The position numbers and the translations under genes are program-made. Of a DNA stretch of 19,689 nt, positions 7,566-15,382 are shown one piece after another; positions within the stretch are counted from its first letter, which is position 1, and each line of letters opens with the position of its first letter. Under the pieces are notes generated by a model. The model had not been told where the DNA came from. It worked only from the letters and a program-made list of their open reading frames with translations, and did not search any database. This stretch comes from Deltaproteobacteria bacterium (GTDB lineage Bacteria; Desulfobacterota_C; Deferrisomatia; Deferrisomatales; JACRMM01): contig JACRCS010000349.1 in assembly GCA_016218905.1 (NCBI GenBank), positions 1-19,689 of the forward strand, read 5' to 3'.

Positions 7566-8078
7566 ATGGCGGGTCCGTTCCGTGCGCGACCGTGGCTCTC
7601 CGCCCTGGCGGCCCTCCTCCTGGCCCTCGTCCAGGCGACCGGGGCCGGCGCGGGCGAGAAGAAGGTCATCGGCGCGGTGGAGCAGGTGACGGTCGGCGAG
7701 GCCGGGCTGCCCTTCCTCGCCCGCGTGGACTCGGGGGCGCGCGTCTGCTCGATCCACGCGACTTCGATCCGGGTCGAGGAAGGAGGCTCTCCGGAGCTCG
7801 CGGAGAACGTCGGAAAGGAGATCTCCTTCCGCGTCGAGAACGCGCGCGGCGATGACGTGAAGCTCCGCGCCACGCTCGAGAAGATCATGGTGGTGCGGTC
7901 CGCCGTCGGAACCGAGGAGCGTCCCGCCGTCTACCTCACGCTGGAATCCCAGGGCGTCAAGAAAAAGGTCCTCGTCAGCCTCCGGGACCGCGAGGAGATG
8001 GACTACAAGCTCCTGCTCGGCCGCAACTGGCTCGAGGGAGACTTCCTGGTCGACGTGAGCCGCAACGCTACAGAGTGA
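7566..8078 (+). CDS. Exported retropepsin-like protease, PF05618, copy 2
   Basis: This 170-residue paralogue of the preceding gene aligns with it almost without gaps. It has a signal sequence (about 8-29, with ALAALLLALVQATGAGA), the catalytic Asp-Ser-Gly-Ala motif at 55-58 followed by RVCSIHA, the shared block ENVGKEISFRVEN (80-92), and LLLGRNWLEGDFLVDV near the end. The differences are concentrated around the active-site flank (Arg-Val-Cys here, Glu-Gly-Ser in copy 1) and at the C terminus, so the copies may differ in specificity. The ATG at 7566 lies one base after the copy 1 stop, so the two are translated from one message. It converges with the TPR gene; the gap is only 41 bases. Retroviral-type proteases act as dimers; a heterodimer of the two copies is possible but is inference. 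Confidence 0.82.
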   Translation: MAGPFRARPWLSALAALLLALVQATGAGAGEKKVIGAVEQVTVGEAGLPFLARVDSGARVCSIHATSIRVEEGGSPELAENVGKEISFRVENARGDDVKLRATLEKIMVVRSAVGTEERPAVYLTLESQGVKKKVLVSLRDREEMDYKLLLGRNWLEGDFLVDVSRNATE

Positions 8079-8104
8079 GCTTCATTCCGAGAGCCGATAC
8101 TGCG

Positions 8105-8124
8105 CGTAGTCGCGGTAGACTACG
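8105..8124. terminator. Hairpin between convergent genes, possible bidirectional terminator
   Basis: A perfect 7-bp stem, CGTAGTC at 8105-8111 and GACTACG at 8118-8124, encloses a 6-base loop. It lies between the protease pair (+) and the TPR gene (-), overlapping the TPR stop codon. No T-run follows on either strand, so it is a weak terminator call. Confidence 0.35.
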
Positions 8125-10066
8125 GCGTGGACCTGAGGCCCGTGTCGGCTCGCGAATTTCCGTTCTCCTCCTTCTCTGGGATGAGCGCCTGCCACTCCGC
8201 CCGGAGCGATGGATCGTCGGGTGTGAGTCGGAGCCCCCTCTCCAGCTCCCGCCGGGCTTCCGCCCTCTTCCCCTGCCTGACGAGGACCCTCGCCAGTTGG
8301 ACCCGGAGGTCAGCCCGTTCGGGCTCGGACCGGACAGCCTGGCGCAAGAGAGGCACGGCCGGTCCGTGGTCGCCCGCGGAGAAGAGCACGCTACCCAGGA
8401 GCGCCGTCGCCTTCGCGTGGCCGGGTTCGAGCTGGAGGACTCTTCGGAGGGCGTCCTCGGCGCCGGCGAGCTCCCCGGTCCGGGCGTAGGCGACGCCCAG
8501 GTTGTACCAGGCGGAGGAGGAGCGGTCGTACTGGCCGAGGTAGGTCCGGTACTCGCGGATGGCGTCGGCGTAACGGCCCTGGTCGGCGTAGCGGACCCCG
8601 AGGTTCAGGCGTGCCTTCAGGTAGCCGGGCCGGGCCTCGAGGGCCCGCCGATACGCTCGGATCGCCTGGTCCGTGCGGCCCCACCGGGTGAACAGGATCC
8701 CCAGGTTGTACCAGGCCTCCGGGTAGGAGGGCGCCTCCTCGACGGCCCGGGTAAGGGCCTGCGCGGCCTCCTTCCAGTTCTCCTCCCGCAGGTAGACCAT
8801 CCCGAGGTTGTAGTGCGCCTCCGGGTAGCGCCCCTTGATCTCGATGGCGTTCTTATAGGAGGCGATCGCCTTTCCGAGCCTCCCCATCCGCTGGAGCGCG
8901 AGCCCCATGTTGAGGAAGGCCTCCGGGTACGAGCCGTCCCGCAGTTCGGCGGCCTTCTCGTAGTGTTCCACGGCCCTGGCGAACCGTCCCAGACCGAACT
9001 CGGCCCTCGCGATGCCGAAGTGGGCGTCGGCATCGCGCGCGTCGAGCGCGAGCACCCACTCGTAGTGTTCCCTCGCCTCTCTCCACTCGTCCCGGGCCAG
9101 GAGGAGCTTCCCGAGCGCCAGGCGAGACCGCCGGTCGTCCGGCCAGTGGCTCACGGCCTCTCGCAGCCACCGGAGCGCCTCTTCCGGCTCGCGGAGCTCT
9201 TCGTAGAGCTTCGCCAGGTTGTAGTACGTGGGAGCGTGACCCGACCTCGTCCGCAGGATCTCCCGGTACACCCCGAGCGCGCGGGCCCGGCCGCCGGGGG
9301 CCCCCGCCGCCAGGGCCGCGAGGCCGTACCGCGGCGCCAGGAATGTGGGCTCGAGCCGGAGAGCGAGCTCGAAGCACCTCCGCGCGCTCTCCGGCGCCCC
9401 GAGGCTACGGTGCGCCTCCCCCGCTCGGTAAAGGGCCCTGGCCCTCTTCTCCCCGGAGGAGAGCTCCGCCGCTCGCTGGAAGTAGCCCAGCGCCTCCCGC
9501 CGACGCTCGCCGTTCCAGCGCGCGAGGCCCAAGGCGTACTGGGCGTCGAAGTCCGAAGGCATCTCCCCGGCCGAGACCTCCAGGTCCTTGAGCGCCGCTT
9601 CGAAATCCCCCAGGCCGGCGAGGACCACGCCGCGGTTCAGGCGCGCCCTCGGGTATCTCGGCTGCGTCTCCACGGCCGAGTCCAGGTACGAGAGCGCCTG
9701 AGCCTCGTCTCCCCTCAGGTAGTAAAGGATTCCCAGATCGTTGAGGGCGCGCGAGGCGGCCTCGGTCTCGGCGAGCTTCTCGTAGTGCTCCTCGGCCTCC
9801 CGCCACTTGCCCGAGATGACGAGGTACTTTGCCTCCGAGGGTGGGGTCCCGGAAGTCTCCTCGAACGAGAACCTCGGGGTGAGCTCGAACCGGGCCCCGG
9901 CCTCGACCTCCTCGAAGGGCTTGCCATTGAAGCCGGGGTTCACGTGTACGACGATCGGTTGCCGGGCCTGGCGGAGCGCCTCGAGCCGCAGAGCGCCGAG
10001 GACCGCGCCCAGCAGGAGCGTCGCGAGCACGATCGGGACCGGGCTCTCCCGGAAGAAGAGCTTCAC
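8120..10066 (-). CDS. Membrane-anchored TPR protein with about 16 repeats
   Basis: This 648-residue protein has one N-terminal membrane helix (about 9-27, PVPIVLATLLLGAVLGALRL) and a long repeat region from about residue 75 to near the end. About 16 tetratricopeptide units can be counted, many with the W/Y-NLG signature (PEAHYNLGMV, PEAWYNLGIL, SSAWYNLGVA) and 34-residue spacing. TPR solenoids bind other proteins; with one anchor helix the domain most likely faces the periplasm. No enzymatic domain is seen. The GTG start at 10066 overlaps the stop of the ATP-grasp gene in the four bases GTGA, so translation is probably coupled; the longer frame upstream runs antisense-free into the ATP-grasp gene and reads as low-complexity Arg/Gly/Pro. 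The operon context suggests a scaffold for the 7TM/ATP-grasp system. The partner proteins are unknown. Confidence 0.85.
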   Translation of the reverse strand: MKLFFRESPVPIVLATLLLGAVLGALRLEALRQARQPIVVHVNPGFNGKPFEEVEAGARFELTPRFSFEETSGTPPSEAKYLVISGKWREAEEHYEKLAETEAASRALNDLGILYYLRGDEAQALSYLDSAVETQPRYPRARLNRGVVLAGLGDFEAALKDLEVSAGEMPSDFDAQYALGLARWNGERRREALGYFQRAAELSSGEKRARALYRAGEAHRSLGAPESARRCFELALRLEPTFLAPRYGLAALAAGAPGGRARALGVYREILRTRSGHAPTYYNLAKLYEELREPEEALRWLREAVSHWPDDRRSRLALGKLLLARDEWREAREHYEWVLALDARDADAHFGIARAEFGLGRFARAVEHYEKAAELRDGSYPEAFLNMGLALQRMGRLGKAIASYKNAIEIKGRYPEAHYNLGMVYLREENWKEAAQALTRAVEEAPSYPEAWYNLGILFTRWGRTDQAIRAYRRALEARPGYLKARLNLGVRYADQGRYADAIREYRTYLGQYDRSSSAWYNLGVAYARTGELAGAEDALRRVLQLEPGHAKATALLGSVLFSAGDHGPAVPLLRQAVRSEPERADLRVQLARVLVRQGKRAEARRELERGLRLTPDDPSLRAEWQALIPEKEENGNSRADTGLRSTP

Positions 10067-10962
10067 CGGCGCCCCCCCAGCTCCCGCAGCAGCGAGCGCA
10101 GCGGCACCTCGTTGACGTTCTGGATCTCGAGCCCGGGTCGGGCGTTGATCTCCAGGAGCACCGGTCCGTGGACCGAGAGCGCGATGTCGGCGCCGATGTA
10201 CTTGAGGGGAACCGAACGGGCCGTCACGGTGCCGACCCGGACGACCTCCTCCCAGTCCGGGATCAGAAACCCGATGAGCGGGAACCCCGTGTCCGGGTGC
10301 ACCTCCACCGGCTGCCCCCGCCACAGGGCGCGGACCGTCCGCCCGGTCGCCACGTCGACGCCCACTCCGATGCCCCCCTGGTGCAGGTTGGCCTTTCCCC
10401 GGGAGCGCCGCGTCGGCACGCGGAGCATGGCGAGCGTCGGCTGCTCGCGATAGAAGATGATCCGCACGTCCGCGAGGCCGAGCGGGCTCATCCGCGCCAT
10501 GTCGGCCTGCTGCGGCACCCGCTCCTCCACGAGGGCGGCGCTCTGGAGCTCATTCGTGTAGGTACCGAAGACGATGTCCAGGATGTGCCTGCGGAGGTCG
10601 GCCGGCCGGTGGACCGTCCCCGTGATGTCCATCCATCCGTCCTCGCGCCGTTCGGTGAGCACGAGGATCCCGCTCCCGTACCGGCCGTTGGAGGGCTTGA
10701 TCACGAACTCGTCGTAGGGCGCCAGGTCGCGTTCGACGGCCCCGAGCTCAAAGAAGTGCCGGTACACCCGGTACGTGGTCGGCACCGGGACGCCGTGGGC
10801 GCCGACGAGCTCCTTCGTCTTCAGCTTGTCGTCGGCGATGGGGAGATCTCGGAGCCGGTTCTGGGCATAGACGTACGAGAGGTTTCGCCGGTTGAGCCCG
10901 AGGATCCGATCGCTTCCGGCGGGGAGGCGCAGCCCCCGGAGGACCCGCGCGAGGCTCTTCAC
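10063..10962 (-). CDS. RimK-related ATP-grasp ligase (alpha-L-glutamate ligase-like)
   Basis: This 299-residue protein belongs to the ATP-grasp family related to RimK (TIGR02291 type), enzymes that join carboxyl groups to amines through an acyl-phosphate. Visible landmarks are the N-terminal RRNLSYVYAQNR followed by DDKLKTK (44-50), the nucleotide-binding Lys89 in FVIKPSNGRYGSGI (86-99), GKANLHQGGIGVG (189-201), Asp259, and the metal-binding GluIleAsn at 271-273 in LLEINARPGLEIQN. Predicted active. Which amino acid or acceptor it uses cannot be read from sequence. GTG at 10962 overlaps the stop of the 7TM gene by GTGA, and its own stop overlaps the TPR start in the same way. The upstream in-frame extension is a shadow of the 7TM gene. 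The lack of a signal sequence places it in the cytoplasm. Confidence 0.85.
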   Translation of the reverse strand: MKSLARVLRGLRLPAGSDRILGLNRRNLSYVYAQNRLRDLPIADDKLKTKELVGAHGVPVPTTYRVYRHFFELGAVERDLAPYDEFVIKPSNGRYGSGILVLTERREDGWMDITGTVHRPADLRRHILDIVFGTYTNELQSAALVEERVPQQADMARMSPLGLADVRIIFYREQPTLAMLRVPTRRSRGKANLHQGGIGVGVDVATGRTVRALWRGQPVEVHPDTGFPLIGFLIPDWEEVVRVGTVTARSVPLKYIGADIALSVHGPVLLEINARPGLEIQNVNEVPLRSLLRELGGRR

Positions 10963-12542
10963 GGCTCCTGCCCCTGCCAGATGAGCCGCCGGAACCGGAA
11001 GAGCTCCATCAGCCGGACGCCGACCCACTTCCCGAGGCAGAGGTCCAGGGCGACGACCATCAGGAGGAGCTCGGGGAAGGCGACGAAGAGGCTGCGGAGA
11101 AAGGCCGACGTGAGTACGCCGTAGCAGGCGACGACCACCACCAGCGTCCCGATGAGGGTCTTCGCCGCCTCCCAGAAACCCTGCTCGCTCTGGATGAGGG
11201 CGAAGCGTTCGGTGGTGACCGTGAGGATGGCCACCGGGAAGAGGGTCATCCGGGCGAGCTCGAAGATTCCCCAGCGCACGCCGAAGACCATCATCGCCAT
11301 CATGAGGGCGATCACGGCCGTGAAGACGATCGACATCTTGGGGGAGTGGAGGAGCCCCAGACGGTCGAGGCCGTGGCGGACGAGGCCAGACCCGGAGATG
11401 ATCGTGAGGAAGCCGAAGGTGCCCCAGAGAAGGCCGGTCTGCTCACACGCGGCGGCGATGAGCACGGGCAGGAAGGTGCCGAAGGTGTGGATGCCGACCA
11501 CGTTTCGAAAGACCGTGATGAAGAGCGCTCCCAGGGGGAAGAGGAGCAGGAGCTGGATGAGGTCCATGGGAATGTGCATCCGCTCCAGCGCTCCGGAGAG
11601 GTTCAGGGCGTTCAGGCGGGCGCTTCGGAGCGCCTCCAGGAGCTCTCTCTTCGGCGTCAGTTCCCGCGTCACGTGGTACGCGTACTGGAAGTTCGCGCCG
11701 TCGGAGTAGCGGAAGAGCGCGGCGTCGCCGGAGGCGAGCTTCAGGTAGTTGCTGGGGAGCTCCGCGAACCACCCCTCGACCGGGTCGAAGGGGATCCAGT
11801 GTCCGCCCACGTAGACCTCCGCCCAGTCGCGAAACTGCTGTCGGGCGCCCTCCCTCAGGACCAGCCCCCGGGCCGGCCGGGCCGGGAGGTGGGCGCTGCG
11901 CGCGAGCGCGGTGAAGAGGCGGGTCTTGCCCGTGCTGCTCGCCTGCCCGAGCTTCAGCGTGGTGACGGCATCGAGGCTCTCGGGCTGGGCGACGGTCTCG
12001 ATCCGGGTCCGGACGAACTCGTGGATCGCCCGCAGGACCTGCGGCACGCCGGCCTCACCGGAAGGGAAGATCTGTCTCAGCGCCGCCTCCACCAGAGGGT
12101 CCTCCACCTGGATGCCCTCGCTGGCGACGAGATAGGGCTGGAGGAACGAGGGCTGCTTCGCGAGCACGCGGAGGCCTTCCGGGATGGAGTAGCGCCGCCG
12201 CGACGGCTCGGCCACGAAGGTCATACCGACGCTCTGGCGTCCCCAGAGCGTATCCGCCTTCCAGGTGGCCACCCGGTTCTCCCCCTCGGACGAGACGTCG
12301 ACGACGAAGCTGCCCGACGAGTAGTGGTGCTCCCCGACAAATTGGCGGACGTCGGAGCTGGGCACGGCGATCGAGAGAGCCACGGCCTCGCCGTCGCCGT
12401 CGACCTCCATCGTCAGGCTCACGGAGTACCGGACCGCCGGGATGAACTCCGAGGCCGGGTATCCGAGCGAGATCACCTTGTAGCCCATGATCCCGACGGG
12501 AAGCAGAAACAGTAGTGCGACGAGCCCGCGATAGAACCCCAT
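10959..12542 (-). CDS. Inactive transglutaminase fused to seven-helix membrane domain
   Basis: This 527-residue protein has an N-terminal membrane helix (6-27), an extracytoplasmic region with a transglutaminase-like domain (about 160-260) and a C-terminal block of about seven helices (327-505). It matches the 'inactive transglutaminase fused to 7TM' family (PF14400/PF14402). The transglutaminase core is recognisable (TGKTRLFTALARSAHLPAR; WAEVYVGGHWIPFDP), but the Cys position is Ser203 and the His position is Arg238; only Asp253 remains, so it is probably a binding domain. The 7TM part has the family's GIHTFGTFLPVLIAAAC (350-366). ATG at 12542 gives a normal signal-anchor; the 330-residue extension of the frame upstream overlaps the CDF gene and is rejected. 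It is the first gene of the minus-strand operon with the ligase and TPR protein. Confidence 0.87.
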   Translation of the reverse strand: MGFYRGLVALLFLLPVGIMGYKVISLGYPASEFIPAVRYSVSLTMEVDGDGEAVALSIAVPSSDVRQFVGEHHYSSGSFVVDVSSEGENRVATWKADTLWGRQSVGMTFVAEPSRRRYSIPEGLRVLAKQPSFLQPYLVASEGIQVEDPLVEAALRQIFPSGEAGVPQVLRAIHEFVRTRIETVAQPESLDAVTTLKLGQASSTGKTRLFTALARSAHLPARPARGLVLREGARQQFRDWAEVYVGGHWIPFDPVEGWFAELPSNYLKLASGDAALFRYSDGANFQYAYHVTRELTPKRELLEALRSARLNALNLSGALERMHIPMDLIQLLLLFPLGALFITVFRNVVGIHTFGTFLPVLIAAACEQTGLLWGTFGFLTIISGSGLVRHGLDRLGLLHSPKMSIVFTAVIALMMAMMVFGVRWGIFELARMTLFPVAILTVTTERFALIQSEQGFWEAAKTLIGTLVVVVACYGVLTSAFLRSLFVAFPELLLMVVALDLCLGKWVGVRLMELFRFRRLIWQGQEP

Positions 12543-12631
12543 CTTCGTCGACGACCTGCGGCGAGCACGAGCCCCGGTCAGGGGAGGAGGAAGCGCTGGG
12601 ACTAGTGTGGCATCCCCGGGGGGCTTCGCAA

Positions 12632-13663
12632 CTAATCCGCCGGTGGGTACTCCGAGAAGCTCGAGACCTCCGTCAAGCGAGCGGCGGCCGGGATCCGGCA
12701 CGCGAAGCCCTCCTGGCCGGGAAGCTTGCAGACGGCGTGGGAGCGGCCGTTCAGGAATTCGTCCCGGAGGTCGTGGGACTCCTCGAGCTGGAGCGTCGCG
12801 TGCTCGATCCCGAACCGCTCCCGCAGGCTGATGACGATCTCCCGAAGGAGCTCCTTCTGACGCCCGTAGCCGTCGGGCACGACGACGTGGGCCGAGAGCG
12901 CCTCGTGCCCTCCGGTGATCGACCAGATGTGGAGGTCGTAGAGGCAGCAGACGCCCTCGTGCGCCAGGAGCACCTGCTCGACCTCGGCGTAATCCAGGTG
13001 GGCCGGCACGCCCTCCAGCAGGATGTGGAGGGAGTCCTTCACGAGCCCCCACGAGCTCCAGAGGATGAGGAGGCAGATCCCGAGGCTCGCCAGCGGGTCG
13101 GCCGGGTACCAGCCGGTGAGGAGGATGACGATGCCCGCGCCGAGGGCGGCGACGGAACCCAGGCTGTCGGCCAGCACGTGCAGGAAGGCGCCGCGCAGGT
13201 TCAGGTTCTCGTCCTTGTGGGCGCTGAGCAGGCCCAGCGAGGCAAGGTTGACGAGCAGGCCGACTCCGGCCACGAGCATCATGCCGCGGCCCTGCACGGG
13301 AGTGGGCGTCATGAGCCGCGCTACCGCTTCGCGGACGAGGAGCACGACGATCGCCCAGAGGGTCAGCCCGTTCAAGAACCCGGCGAGGATCTCGAAGCGC
13401 CGATAGCCGAAGGTCTTCGTGCGGGAGGGGGGGAGTTCGCCCATGCGGAGCGCGATGAAGCTCAAGCCGAGGGCCGCGGTGTCGGTGAGCATGTGGCCCG
13501 CATCGGAGAAGAGTGCCAGCGAATTGGTGAGCCACCCGCCGACCCCCTCCACGAGCATGAAGCCCCCGGTTAGGGCGAGGGAGAAGAGGAGGCTCCGGCG
13601 ACCCCCATGGCCGTGGTCGTGGTCGTGGTCATGGCCCCCGTTGCCGCCGTGCCCGTGCGCCAT
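12632..13663 (-). CDS. Cation diffusion facilitator metal exporter (ZitB/CzcD-like)
   Basis: This 343-residue protein is a CDF-family antiporter that expels zinc or similar divalent metals from the cytoplasm. It begins with a His/Asp-rich tail (residues 3-19, HDHDHDHGHG), has six membrane helices, and shows the paired transport-site motifs HMLTD (His57, Asp61) in helix 2 and HVLAD (His162, Asp166) in helix 5, the HD-HD pattern linked with zinc selectivity. A cytoplasmic ferredoxin-like domain follows (about 210-295). An extra C-terminal tail of about 40 residues contains Cys312 and Cys321. The ATG at 13663 has a strong GGAGG just upstream; a longer frame begins at 13762 but lacks similarity. 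The gene lies 89 bases from the 7TM gene on the same strand and is divergent from murJ, 114 bases away. A metal-responsive regulator is not seen in the window. Confidence 0.92.
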   Translation of the reverse strand: MAHGHGGNGGHDHDHDHGHGGRRSLLFSLALTGGFMLVEGVGGWLTNSLALFSDAGHMLTDTAALGLSFIALRMGELPPSRTKTFGYRRFEILAGFLNGLTLWAIVVLLVREAVARLMTPTPVQGRGMMLVAGVGLLVNLASLGLLSAHKDENLNLRGAFLHVLADSLGSVAALGAGIVILLTGWYPADPLASLGICLLILWSSWGLVKDSLHILLEGVPAHLDYAEVEQVLLAHEGVCCLYDLHIWSITGGHEALSAHVVVPDGYGRQKELLREIVISLRERFGIEHATLQLEESHDLRDEFLNGRSHAVCKLPGQEGFACRIPAAARLTEVSSFSEYPPAD

Positions 13664-13777
13664 CGGCCACCTCCTTTCGCCCCCAAGGATAACCACCCGT
13701 GCCCGAACCCGGAAGGAGGCTTCTGCTGAGGGCGCCGGGCTGCTACTCTCAGCCGACCCCATGAGCTAGGAGCAGCA

Positions 13778-15382
13778 TTGCACAAGGCGGATCGACCCGC
13801 AGATTCGGAGGCGTGGAAGGAGAGCCGGCGCATCGCGCGCGCGGCCGGGGTCCTCTCGTCCGCCACGGCCCTGTCGCGGGTGCTCGGTTTCGTCCGGGAC
13901 GTGGTGACCGCGGCCTACTTCGGCGCGGCCGGCAGCATGGACGCCTTCCTCGTGGCCTTCCGCCTCCCCAACCTCCTCCGAAGCCTCTTCGCCGAGGGGA
14001 GCCTGACCGTGGCCTTCGTGCCCGTCTTCGTCCAGGAGTTGGAGGAGGGCGGCAGGGCCCGCGCGGATCGCCTGGGCCGGAGCGCCTTCACCCTCCTCGG
14101 CGCCGTCCTGCTCGTCGTCTCCGCCGCGGGAGTCCTCTGGGCGCCCCCCCTCGTCCGCGTCCTCGCCTGGGGCTTCTCGCTCGAGCCGGCGAAGCTCGCT
14201 CTCACGGTGGAGCTCACCCGGATCGTCTTTCCCTACACGGCCCTGATAGGGCTCACGGCGCTCGCCGGGGGCATGCTCAACGCGTTCGGCGATTTCGCTT
14301 CCCCCGCCCTCGCGCCCGTGGTCCTGAACGTCGGCATCCTCGCGGGGACCGTGGGGCTCTACCGCCTCTGTGATCCTCCGATCCGCAGCGTGGCGTACGG
14401 GGTCCTCCTCGGCGGCACGTGCCAACTACTGCTCCAGGCGGGGTCCCTCCGCCGGAGGGGTTTCCGGTTCCGGCCGCGGTGGCGCTGGGAGCCGGGCCTG
14501 CGGGCGATCCTCACCCGTATGGGACCGAGGGTCTTCGGGGTCGGCGTCTACCAGATCAACGTGATGGTCACGAGCTTCCTGGCGACTTGGCTCCCCTCGG
14601 GGAGCGTCTCCTACCTCTACTACGCCGAGCGCCTCTTCCAGCTCCCCCTCGGCGTCTTCGCCGTGGCGGTGGGCACGGCGAGCCTCCCGAGCCTGAGCCG
14701 GCTCGCCGCCCGCAAGGACACGGCCGGCCTTCTGACGACCCTCGCCGAGGCGCTGCGGCTCACGGCTGTGATCGTGGTGCCGGCGGCGGCCGGCCTGATG
14801 GTCCTCGCCGGGCCCATCGTGACGGTGCTGCTCCGGCGCGGCTCCTTTGACGCCGAGATGGCGCAGGCGACCGCCCAGGCGCTCCTCTTCTACTCCGCGG
14901 CGCTCATCCCCCTCGCCGGGCTGAAGCTCATCGCCCCGGCGTACTACGCCGTCGACAACACGGCGACGCCGGTCCACGCGGCCTTCTGGTCCGTGGTCGT
15001 AAACCTCGGGGCGAGCGTCCTCCTCCTCGAGCCGATGAAGCACGCCGGCCTCGCACTCGCGACGACGCTCTCGAGCGCCTTCAACTTCGTCTGGCTCCTC
15101 CTGGCGCTCCGGAGGCGGATCGGGCCGGTCCCCTACGCCAGGATCGGGCGCTCGCTCGGGAGGACGGCCGCCGCGGCGGCGGGAATGGCGATCGTGGTCG
15201 GGTTTCTCTCGCGGTGGGTGCCGTGGGAGGGAGGATGGAGCGGCACCGCCCGGGGCGCAGCGCTCCTGGCGATCATCGCGACCGGGGTCGGCGCCTACGG
15301 CGCCCTCTCCCACGCGCTTGGCGAGAGAGATATTTCACGGCTCCTCGGCGCCCTCCCCCTCCGCCGGCGCTCGGGGCGCTAG
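13778..15382 (+). CDS. murJ: Lipid II flippase MurJ
   Basis: MurJ flips the peptidoglycan precursor lipid II across the inner membrane and is essential for wall synthesis. The 534-residue product has about 14 helices and the MVF-family N-terminal signature: LSRVLGFVRDVVTAAYFGA, then DAFLVAFRLPNLLRSLFAEG and AFVPVF, including the conserved arginines and Asp of the central cavity. Later landmarks are YYAERLFQLPLGVFAVAVGT and APAYYAVDNTATPVH. The start is TTG at 13778 with AGGAG at 13768-13772; the signature region begins about 30 residues in, which suits the family, and no ATG is in frame nearby. The 3' end overlaps the convergent mazG gene by 48 bases. Confidence 0.93.
   Translation: MHKADRPADSEAWKESRRIARAAGVLSSATALSRVLGFVRDVVTAAYFGAAGSMDAFLVAFRLPNLLRSLFAEGSLTVAFVPVFVQELEEGGRARADRLGRSAFTLLGAVLLVVSAAGVLWAPPLVRVLAWGFSLEPAKLALTVELTRIVFPYTALIGLTALAGGMLNAFGDFASPALAPVVLNVGILAGTVGLYRLCDPPIRSVAYGVLLGGTCQLLLQAGSLRRRGFRFRPRWRWEPGLRAILTRMGPRVFGVGVYQINVMVTSFLATWLPSGSVSYLYYAERLFQLPLGVFAVAVGTASLPSLSRLAARKDTAGLLTTLAEALRLTAVIVVPAAAGLMVLAGPIVTVLLRRGSFDAEMAQATAQALLFYSAALIPLAGLKLIAPAYYAVDNTATPVHAAFWSVVVNLGASVLLLEPMKHAGLALATTLSSAFNFVWLLLALRRRIGPVPYARIGRSLGRTAAAAAGMAIVVGFLSRWVPWEGGWSGTARGAALLAIIATGVGAYGALSHALGERDISRLLGALPLRRRSGR

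Noticed and set aside
8075..10453. A 792-codon plus-strand frame opposite the TPR gene
   Set aside because: The opposite strand has clear TPR repeats; this frame only mirrors their periodicity.
12543..13535. Upstream extension of the 7TM transglutaminase frame
   Set aside because: It overlaps the CDF gene on the same strand and is Arg/Pro/Gly-rich; a signal anchor begins at 12542.
13664..13777. Metal riboswitch or clear promoter between the CDF and murJ genes
   Set aside because: Only weak -10-like matches (TACTCT on +, TATCCT on -) without good -35 partners, and no conserved riboswitch core was recognised in 114 bases.
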